Below, piece by piece: positions 1 through 5,165 of a stretch of 5,165 nt of DNA. The stretch spans positions 1 through 5,165 of the forward strand of contig JASLXP010000714.1 in NCBI GenBank assembly GCA_030740295.1. The letters run 5' to 3'. The notes beneath the pieces are model-generated. The model was not told the DNA's origin and did no database searches. It saw only the letters and a list, made by a program, of their open reading frames with translations. The translations under genes were made by a program, and so were the position numbers. The stretch's first letter is position 1. Each line of letters starts with the position of its first letter. The DNA is from Planctomycetota bacterium (GTDB lineage Bacteria; Planctomycetota; PUPC01; JACPCR01).

Positions 1-687
1 ATAGGTCATGCACCTGTCCTGCCTGGCACTGGGAAACTTACTGGCATCGCCCATGTACCATGCCTGCAGGACCACCCAGACCGGTTTGCCGGGGCCTGCG
101 GCCCTGCGCGCGGCCTCCAGGCGATCCGTCACCAGCGAAAGGGGCGCGCCTCCGATGACCGGATATGGATCGATACGGAAGATGTCTACAAGCCTTGCGT
201 AATCCGGCCAGAGTCGAATGCCTCCGGCGCCGCCCGAACAGGTAACTGAGAGCATCCGTCCAGGAGCTTTCTTGCGAAAGAATCCTGCGATTCGCTCGAG
301 ATCGGCCGGGCTCACTCCGGACTCAGGACGAAGGTCAGGCTCGTCATTCAGGTTGTATGCGATGACCGCCATTTTGTTCCGATACTTTTCAGCCTTGGCC
401 GCTACTTGCTCGATGGTGTTGTCCCGGCCCATCCAGTTGGGATCGATCAGCAGCATGCCGAAGCGTTCAGCGCGGTCTTCGATGCTCTGGCCGAATTCGA
501 TGACCGTGTTGAATCCACAGGCTTTGGTGATGGCGAAGTCTTCATCCCATCGCGCACTGTAAATTTCAATGGGGAAGACGGCGCGGCCATTGACGATCAG
601 GTTGCCGTTGGCGCCGATGTGGGCGTGAGGCCTTTCCGCAAGGAGTGGCAGCGTGACCGTCAGAACCAGTAGATACACCTGTTTCAT
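1..687 (-). CDS. Secreted glycoside-hydrolase-like TIM-barrel protein, 3' end outside window
   Basis: The frame is open for 229 codons from the ATG at 687-685 to the left edge of the window, with no stop, so the gene is cut by the window and not broken. The first ~23 residues form a signal peptide (MKQ, a hydrophobic run, then ERPHA before HIGANG), which predicts export. The mature start has the form 'NG-x-x-VNGR-x-VFPIEIYSARW' followed by 'ACGFNTVIEF', typical of the first strands of clan GH-A (beta/alpha)8 barrels. 'AYNLNDEPD' at residues 110-118 sits where such proteins carry the general acid/base, making Glu116 (or Asp115) the candidate. 'RIDPYPV' and 'VWVVLQAW' follow as later barrel strands. 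The nucleophile would lie beyond the window, so activity and substrate are unknown. Its ATG overlaps the stop of the upstream beta-helix gene by four bases. I am confident of the fold and of export, less so that it is an active glycosidase. Confidence 0.85.
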   Translation of the reverse strand, partial: MKQVYLLVLTVTLPLLAERPHAHIGANGNLIVNGRAVFPIEIYSARWDEDFAITKACGFNTVIEFGQSIEDRAERFGMLLIDPNWMGRDNTIEQVAAKAEKYRNKMAVIAYNLNDEPDLRPESGVSPADLERIAGFFRKKAPGRMLSVTCSGGAGGIRLWPDYARLVDIFRIDPYPVIGGAPLSLVTDRLEAARRAAGPGKPVWVVLQAWYMGDASKFPSARQDRCMTY

Positions 688-2447
688 GGGGCCCTCTGCC
701 CTTCGAATGGCTTTCTGCGAATGACAACATCGATTTCTCCTTCCCGCTCGGGCGTGTTTTCAAATGAAATAGTGACCTGGTGATTTTCCTTTCTGGAAAC
801 CCACAGAGCGCCGGCCCGCCAGTTTGGTGTGGTGAAAACCTGGTAGGCCGTGTCCGGTTGCGCTGACAGTTGTGAGAGTGGAACCACAACGCTTGTTTGT
901 CCTGCCGGCACCTTCGCCGTCAAACCGTGTGACTCTGATAAACGGTGAATGCGCGCGCCGGCTGTCCCGGGCAACTGCCTGAAACCAATTTCTTCATGGA
1001 TGCCGCTCCGCACGCGTTCCCCCTTCCAGCGCCGATGGGGGACAGTGACCATCTCGCCCGTGTGTCTGAAGAAACTCCCTTTGGGTAGCCTATCGCCTTC
1101 CTTGATGTAGCCGGACATGGGACGCTTCCGATTCAGGAATCGTGCGCCAAGGGAATAACAGATGGTGTTCTGGCCCAGCCCGATTGGGCCTTCGAATGTA
1201 CCTCCCAGAAAATAGATAGGGCCGCCTTTGTGATACTCGATGGCATGGCCGCCCGCGTTGCCTGTCGTGACCGCGTTCACATCGATAAGGATGTCGTTGA
1301 AGCGAACGTTTATCATCCCTTCGCCGGAGACGCGCAACAGGCCTGAGCAGCCTTCCATGCGGACATGCTCCAGTCGCACTGCTGCCCAATTGCTGTCGAT
1401 CATCCACGCGGACGGATGATGCATATGCGAAACGATATCGCTCATGTAACAGGTGGGAGCGCCGCCCCCGGCCCAGGACCGTGATTTACTGCCGGGCACA
1501 TCGGGATGTTCAGATTCCCGGAGCTTCTGCTTCACCAGCTCCGGCGGCATTTGCTCGATGAACACCTCCCGGCCGTCCGCATCCTTCACGACGTCCTCGT
1601 TGGTCGGCTCGTCCCTCTCCCTGAGATTGCGGAGAACGCGCCCCCTGTGCCCGACGAGTTTGAAGCCGGCCTCTTCACAGCTCCCGATGAAACACTCCTT
1701 GAACCACATCTCAGCCACATTGGCCCCGACCAGACGAATGCCGATGCGACAGGCATTGACGCTTATCTGACGAAAGGTCGAGCCAACAAGGTCAGGCCCG
1801 AAGGGCCCACCGATGTGCATGCCGACATCGAGTCGTTCGAGCCGGATGCCTTCGAACGTATTCTTCTTTCCGCCGTTGGCCTCGAACTCCCAACCCGGAC
1901 GATATCGAAGGCCGATGAGGCCCTCCTTGTTGTTGCCGTCAATGTGAAGATTCCTCACCTCCACATACCACGGAGCAGGCAGATCGATTACCACCTGATT
2001 CGGCCCGCCTGCCCAGATGAGTCTTGTCGCCCCGCCGCCGGCCCCGCGCAGCACGATTCCTTTTGGCAAGTCCTGTCTCCTGCCTCCCTTGATGGATGCC
2101 CACACTTGTCGAATGTCGGCGAGTTCGACTCCTTCGGCGAGAGTGTTTGCCTTAGCCGTTTTGCGGTGCCGCCATACTTTGATCGGCCTGGTGATGGTCA
2201 GATGTCCTGGAGGGAAGATCACCTCGGCCGCGGTGCCGCCGGTCAGAGCTTGCTTGATGGCCGCGCTGATTTTGTCATCCCAGTTTTCCCCGGGCATGGC
2301 CTCCACGTAAACGACGTAAGCGCGTCCACTCTCTCCACGAATGCTCTCCGGCACCTGCCAGCGGCGAGGTTGGTCCGGTGGTGTCTCTTCGGAATAAGAA
2401 AAGTGGAAAGCTGAGATGAGCAGGACAAAAAATGGTGCAAGGTTCAT
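684..2447 (-). CDS. Secreted pectate-lyase-superfamily right-handed beta-helix protein
   Basis: This 587-residue protein begins with a signal peptide (MNLAPFFVLLISAFHFSYS, cut near residue 19). Residues ~54-90 fit the opening of Pectate_lyase_3-type beta-helix proteins: an amphipathic helix with a DDKI-x-AAI-x-QAL pattern, then a strand ending in 'VIFPPGHLTITRPI'. 'KGIVLRGAGGGATRLIWAG' (129-147) and 'VEVRNLHIDGNN' (162-173) are typical coil repeats, and irregular coils continue to about residue 440. A charged hydrophilic stretch (about 266-325) interrupts the helix. Residues ~508-578 look like a separate C-terminal beta-sandwich ('TAYQVFTTPNWRAGALWV', 'VTISFENTPEREGEIDVVI'), a style seen in tail-spike and carbohydrate-binding proteins. 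The ATG at 2447 is preferred over one 18 codons upstream (2501) because it places the signal peptide at the N-terminus and has a weak Shine-Dalgarno (CGGA, 8 bases away). I cannot name a catalytic residue. It could be a lyase, an epimerase or only a binding protein. Confidence 0.85.
   Translation of the reverse strand: MNLAPFFVLLISAFHFSYSEETPPDQPRRWQVPESIRGESGRAYVVYVEAMPGENWDDKISAAIKQALTGGTAAEVIFPPGHLTITRPIKVWRHRKTAKANTLAEGVELADIRQVWASIKGGRRQDLPKGIVLRGAGGGATRLIWAGGPNQVVIDLPAPWYVEVRNLHIDGNNKEGLIGLRYRPGWEFEANGGKKNTFEGIRLERLDVGMHIGGPFGPDLVGSTFRQISVNACRIGIRLVGANVAEMWFKECFIGSCEEAGFKLVGHRGRVLRNLRERDEPTNEDVVKDADGREVFIEQMPPELVKQKLRESEHPDVPGSKSRSWAGGGAPTCYMSDIVSHMHHPSAWMIDSNWAAVRLEHVRMEGCSGLLRVSGEGMINVRFNDILIDVNAVTTGNAGGHAIEYHKGGPIYFLGGTFEGPIGLGQNTICYSLGARFLNRKRPMSGYIKEGDRLPKGSFFRHTGEMVTVPHRRWKGERVRSGIHEEIGFRQLPGTAGARIHRLSESHGLTAKVPAGQTSVVVPLSQLSAQPDTAYQVFTTPNWRAGALWVSRKENHQVTISFENTPEREGEIDVVIRRKPFEGQRAP
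692..697 (-). promoter_or_regulatory. Shine-Dalgarno for the glycoside-hydrolase-like gene
   Basis: AGAGGG lies 4 bases before the ATG at 687 and inside the last codons of the upstream beta-helix gene. With the ATGA stop/start overlap at 684-687, it suggests re-initiation or coupled translation, and so production of both proteins from one transcript. The spacing is slightly short, so the strength is uncertain. Confidence 0.5.
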
Positions 2448-2496
2448 CGTTGGGATCCGTGATTCGAAATGGCAGCCTTCAGTATCAGCGTCGGCC

Positions 2497-2525
2497 ATCA
2501 TAAGTGTAAGTTAACAATTGATGAA
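2497..2525 (-). promoter_or_regulatory. Candidate sigma-70-type promoter for the beta-helix/hydrolase operon
   Basis: On the minus strand, TATGAT (2502-2497) is a near-consensus -10 box. TTCATC (2525-2520), a weak -35 matching three of six consensus bases, lies exactly 17 bases upstream. The spacer is notably AT-rich compared with its surroundings. Transcription would begin near 2490, leaving a leader of about 43 bases before the ATG at 2447. This supports 2447 over 2501 as the start, since 2501 would fall inside the -10 box. The call rests on pattern only. The host's promoter consensus is unknown. Confidence 0.35.
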
Positions 2526-2582
2526 CTCCGCGGTAGTGTGGTTCGCAGACATCGCCGAGGCCCAATCATTCGGCAGCATTTC

Positions 2583-3707
2583 ATGCTCCAGGACTTTCAC
2601 GTGATTCTTACAGCCCTTCTGCTGTTTTCCGGTCCAATCGCAGGCGAGCCATTCTCATACAGACTGGCATTGCCGGGGCATACGTTTGAATTCCCCCGCG
2701 ACCACGGCAGCCACGATGATTTCCGTACCGAGTGGTGGTATTTCACGGGCCACCTGGAAGCAGGCGGCAGGGCATTCGGATACGAGCTCACCTTTTTCAG
2801 AATGGGCTTGCGGGACAAGGTGCCCGCGAACAATCCGTCCAAATGGGCAGTAAAGGATCTCTACTTCGCACACTTCGCAGTGACCGACATCAACGAACAG
2901 CGATTCAATTACTACGAACGACGCGGTCGGAGCGGGGTTGGGACGAGCGGTATCACCGAAAAGCCTTTGAAAATCTGGATTGGCGACTGGCAGATGAAGG
3001 GAAAGTTTTCTGGTGACCAGTCAGACATGAAACACGCGTTCGTTCTTCAGGCATCTGGCAAGGATATTGAGTTACAGCTCGAGCTGAGCGCGTTGAAGCC
3101 GCCGGTTATTCAGGGACGGAATGGAGTGAGCCAGAAATCAGAAGGACGGGGCCAAGCTTCACACTACTACTCGCTGACACGGCTCGAAACGAAGGGCAAA
3201 CTGCTGGCAGGCGGAAAGCGTCTCAACGTGAAGGGTCTGTCATGGATGGATCACGAATATGGCAGTAACCAAATGAGCAAAGAGCAGGTTGGCTGGGACT
3301 GGTTCTCATTGCAGCTCGAAGACGACACGGAACTGATGCTGTATCGAATGCGGCGAAAAGATGGAAAACCGGATTCCTTTTCTAGTGGCACCTATGTCAG
3401 GCCGGATGGTTCGAAGATTCATCTCGACCACAGAGATTTCGTTTTAGATTCGACAGGCGAGTGGGTAAGCCCTCATTCAAAAGGAACGTATCCATCGGGA
3501 TGGAGGCTGAAGATAGGGTCACTGGATCTTGAGATAGCGGTAGAGCCGCTGATGACAGATCAGGAACTGATGACTCGGGAAAGCACGCAGATTACCTACT
3601 GGGAGGGAGCCGTATCAGTAAATGCAAAAAGGAAGGGGAAAGGAATCAAGGGCAAGGGGTATGTGGAACTGACCGGGTACGCGGGTGAACTGGGTGGGAA
3701 ATTCTGA
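2583..3707 (+). CDS. Secreted lipocalin-like protein, CrtC/AttH family (COG5621-type 'predicted secreted hydrolase')
   Basis: The 374-residue protein has a hydrophobic leader (VILTALLLFSGPIAG, residues 7-21). The family hallmark follows: 'FPRDHGSHDDFRTEWWYFTGHL' spans residues 37-58, with the invariant-looking EWWY at 50-53. The second half has 'LSWMDHEYGSNQ' (219-230) and 'VGWDWFSLQLEDDTELMLYRMR' (236-257). It closes with 'YWEGAV' (339-344) and 'GYVELTGY' (359-366). These match the duplicated lipocalin-like domains of CrtC/AttH proteins, and the length is normal for them. CrtC relatives are carotenoid hydratases; AttH relatives accompany ABC exporters of the LolCDE/MacB type. No carotenoid or transporter gene is visible here, so the substrate is unknown and a small hydrophobic ligand is an inference. 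The start is ambiguous. ATG 2583 is chosen. GTG 2601 has the best Shine-Dalgarno (AGGA at 2590-2593, 7 bases away). GTG 2538 would add a basic n-region (RRHRR). Confidence 0.88.
   Translation: MLQDFHVILTALLLFSGPIAGEPFSYRLALPGHTFEFPRDHGSHDDFRTEWWYFTGHLEAGGRAFGYELTFFRMGLRDKVPANNPSKWAVKDLYFAHFAVTDINEQRFNYYERRGRSGVGTSGITEKPLKIWIGDWQMKGKFSGDQSDMKHAFVLQASGKDIELQLELSALKPPVIQGRNGVSQKSEGRGQASHYYSLTRLETKGKLLAGGKRLNVKGLSWMDHEYGSNQMSKEQVGWDWFSLQLEDDTELMLYRMRRKDGKPDSFSSGTYVRPDGSKIHLDHRDFVLDSTGEWVSPHSKGTYPSGWRLKIGSLDLEIAVEPLMTDQELMTRESTQITYWEGAVSVNAKRKGKGIKGKGYVELTGYAGELGGKF
2590..2593 (+). promoter_or_regulatory. Shine-Dalgarno-like AGGA favouring an alternative GTG start at 2601
   Basis: AGGA lies 7 bases before the in-frame GTG at 2601, which is ideal spacing. 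No comparable site precedes the ATG at 2583 or the GTG at 2538. If used, the lipocalin-like protein would begin directly at its hydrophobic leader and lose six residues. Neither short form has a Lys or Arg in the n-region, so the signal-peptide rule does not settle the start. Confidence 0.3.
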
Positions 3708-3810
3708 AGTGGGTTGATAGTGTGCGCGCTTCCTCGTTGCCCCAGAATTCGGACAAGGGGGTTACCGCAGCAATCATTGTTGACTCTGGTGAGAAAGGAA
3801 CGGTTCACAA

Positions 3811-4644
3811 GTGAGCATCATCGACACCCACATCCATCTGGTCAGCGGAGATCGAGAGAAGTTTCCACTTCATCCGGATGGCGCCTATCAGCCGCAAAAG
3901 TCCTATCCGATCGAGGATTACATTCCCGTTATGGAAGACGCCGGAATCAGCGGGGCAGTACTCGTTCATTGCGAACCCTATCTTGATGATCACCGGTACA
4001 CCCTGCATTGTCTGGCACAGGAACCCAAACGGCTGAAAGGTACCTGCCTGTTCGCTCCGCACGACAGTGAAGGACCGGCGAAGATGGCTGCACTCATTGA
4101 AAAGGCCGGCCCTGGAACAATCGTAGCTTTTCGGATTCACGCGTATCGAGACGATGGCATCCCTGACTTCGAGTCACCGGAGTTGAAAGCGCTCTGGGGC
4201 AGGGCAGTGGAATTGGGCCTCTGCGTTCAACTTCATTTCGCACCCAGGTATGCAGGTGCGTTTGCCAAGATTTACCGTCAGTTTTCCGATTGCACTGTGA
4301 TACTCGACCATCTCGGCCGGCCCGGGCAGGGGAATGCGGTTGTATACGAGGACGTCGCTGCCCTGGCCGAGTTCGAAAACTGCTATCTCAAATTTTCCGC
4401 AATTTCCAGCGCCTCCTCAGAGCCCTGGCCCCACCGGGACGTAAAACCGATCGTCAGCAGAATGGCATCACGTTTCGGCGCAGAGAGAATCCTGTACGGA
4501 GGAGGCTACAGCAGCGGCACGACCGCTCCCGAGTATCGGAAAGCTCCGGAACTCGTGGAGATACTTTTGGGACATCTAACCGCAGAGGATAAGGAACGAA
4601 TACTCGGCCTGAATGCCATCAGGCTGTTTGGTTTTGAGGTCTGA
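3811..4644 (+). CDS. Amidohydrolase family 2 (TIM-barrel metal-dependent hydrolase-like, COG3618/LigI-type)
   Basis: The 277-residue protein has no signal peptide, so it is cytoplasmic. The GTG start is forced: an in-frame stop lies 21 bases upstream (3790-3792) and no other start codon intervenes. AAGGA (3795-3799) sits 11 bases before it. The N-terminus has the HxH motif (DTHIHL, His7 and His9). His142 in 'VQLHFAP' and His167 in 'ILDHLGRP' match the later barrel ligands, and 'ERILGLNAIRLFGF' is the usual C-terminal helix. The family hydrolyses lactones and related compounds such as sugar lactones and 2-pyrone-4,6-dicarboxylate. Where members usually read 'GSD(Y/W/F)P', this protein reads 'YGGGYSSG' (229-236), with Gly232 in place of the metal-binding or catalytic Asp. 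The reading frame is intact on both sides. It lies 103 bases after the lipocalin-like gene on the same strand and may share its transcript. The substrate is unknown. Confidence 0.88.
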   Translation: MSIIDTHIHLVSGDREKFPLHPDGAYQPQKSYPIEDYIPVMEDAGISGAVLVHCEPYLDDHRYTLHCLAQEPKRLKGTCLFAPHDSEGPAKMAALIEKAGPGTIVAFRIHAYRDDGIPDFESPELKALWGRAVELGLCVQLHFAPRYAGAFAKIYRQFSDCTVILDHLGRPGQGNAVVYEDVAALAEFENCYLKFSAISSASSEPWPHRDVKPIVSRMASRFGAERILYGGGYSSGTTAPEYRKAPELVEILLGHLTAEDKERILGLNAIRLFGFEV

Positions 4645-4679
4645 TACAGTCCTGTCTGACATAACGTCGCCGCCCGGCA

Positions 4680-5156
4680 TCAAGGCGCGACCTGTACATT
4701 GACGGAATGGACCAACCTTCCCGAGTTTGGCCCTGACGGCGTCAGTATCAGATGCCGCTCACTTATACTCACGTGTTCGAACTCAATCGTCAGGCGGTCA
4801 TCAGGTAATGCCTCCACTACCATGTCGGCCCATTCGATGATGCAGACACCTTCCCCGTAGAGCATGTCTTCCGCGCCCAGGTCCAGCCAGGCATCCGCGT
4901 TCCCTAGCCGGTAAGCATCGAAGTGATAGATGGGCAGCCGTCCCTGATAAACGTTGAGCAGGACAAACGTGGGGCTGTTGACGACCCCGGCTTCGCTGAC
5001 TCCCAATGCCGCTGCCAGGCCCTGAGTGAAACACGTCTTGCCGCTGCCGAGATCTCCGCAAAGCGCAAGCACATCGCCGGGCTCAATCGATGCAGCGACC
5101 TTTGCTGCGACCGCTTGCGTTTCTTCCGGTGATTCTGTGGTGAGTTCCAGCTTCAT
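4680..5156 (-). CDS. tsaE: tRNA threonylcarbamoyladenosine biosynthesis ATPase TsaE
   Basis: TsaE (formerly YjeE) is the P-loop ATPase that works with TsaB and TsaD to place threonylcarbamoyl on A37 of ANN-decoding tRNAs. It is cytoplasmic and nearly universal in bacteria. The 158 residues carry the whole family signature: Walker A 'GDLGSGKT' (34-41, Lys40), the switch segment 'NSPTFVLLNVY' (60-70), 'YHFDAYRL' (77-84, Asp80) and 'IIEWAD' (106-111, Glu108 and Trp109). Length is normal for the family. The ATG at 5156 is the natural start, with only 9 window bases before it, so its ribosome binding site and upstream partner cannot be judged. Its 3' end faces the amidohydrolase gene across 35 bases. 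tsaE is a core gene, unrelated in function to its left-hand neighbours. Confidence 0.97.
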   Translation of the reverse strand: MKLELTTESPEETQAVAAKVAASIEPGDVLALCGDLGSGKTCFTQGLAAALGVSEAGVVNSPTFVLLNVYQGRLPIYHFDAYRLGNADAWLDLGAEDMLYGEGVCIIEWADMVVEALPDDRLTIEFEHVSISERHLILTPSGPNSGRLVHSVNVQVAP

Positions 5157-5165
5157 GAAAGTGTG

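Noticed and set aside
1506..2414. A 302-codon open frame on the plus strand opposite the beta-helix gene
   Set aside because: It lies wholly antisense to a gene with a signal peptide and recognisable beta-helix motifs, has no Shine-Dalgarno or known domain that I can see, and is the kind of long shadow expected in GC-rich coding DNA.
2448..2501. Upstream ATG at 2501 as the start of the beta-helix protein
   Set aside because: No Shine-Dalgarno precedes it, it overlaps a likely -10 box, and it would bury the signal peptide 18 residues in.
3708..3810. Promoter in the gap before the amidohydrolase gene (TTGACT near 3779, TTGATA near 3715)
   Set aside because: Neither -35-like hexamer has an acceptable -10 box at 16-18 bases, so a separate promoter is not supported; read-through from the lipocalin-like gene remains possible.
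4645..4679. A bidirectional terminator between the amidohydrolase gene and tsaE
   Set aside because: Only tiny self-complementary stretches (for example ACAG-TC-CTGT, GCC-GGGC-GGC) are present, with no T tract on either strand, so no intrinsic terminator is supported.
4733..4745. Short perfect inverted repeat CTGAC-GGC-GTCAG
   Set aside because: It is a 5-base stem inside the conserved-length tsaE coding region, with no T-run; such stems occur by chance.
1..5165. Mobile element, CRISPR array, tRNA or rRNA gene, or phage module
   Set aside because: No transposase or integrase motif, spaced repeats, tRNA-like cloverleaf or rRNA-like stretch was seen. The beta-helix protein resembles tail spikes only in fold and carries a signal peptide, which argues against a phage origin.

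Overview
This window carries five protein-coding genes and no RNA gene, insertion sequence or CRISPR array that I can see. Base composition is moderately GC-rich by eye. Three of the five products have N-terminal segments that look like signal peptides. A secreted glycoside-hydrolase-like protein beside a secreted parallel beta-helix protein is a style common in the Planctomycetes/Verrucomicrobia group and in Acidobacteria, so an environmental heterotroph of that kind is my best guess. No marker here fixes the taxonomy.

Layout. On the minus strand, reading from about 2447 down to the left edge, are two overlapping genes. The first encodes a 587-residue secreted pectate-lyase-superfamily beta-helix protein (684-2447). 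The second encodes a secreted TIM-barrel protein resembling clan GH-A glycoside hydrolases (1-687), whose 3' end lies outside the window. They share a 4-base ATGA stop/start overlap, so they are very probably co-transcribed and translationally coupled. Together they look like a small unit for polysaccharide binding or breakdown. No catalytic activity can be proven from the sequence.

Diverging from this pair, on the plus strand, are a secreted lipocalin-like (CrtC/AttH, COG5621-type) protein (about 2583-3707) and, after a gap of about 100 bases, a cytoplasmic amidohydrolase-2 family protein (3811-4644). The short region between the divergent pairs (about 2448-2582) holds an AT-rich patch with a plausible minus-strand promoter. 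The amidohydrolase has the family fold signatures, but its terminal conserved Asp position reads Gly.

Converging from the right edge on the minus strand is tsaE (4680-5156), the ATPase of the tRNA t6A modification system. It is a core housekeeping gene and marks the border between accessory metabolism and conserved genome.

I did not find strong evidence of a wholly new system. The most noteworthy points are the coupled beta-helix/hydrolase pair, the Asp-to-Gly position in the amidohydrolase, and the AttH-like protein without an adjacent ABC transporter inside the window.
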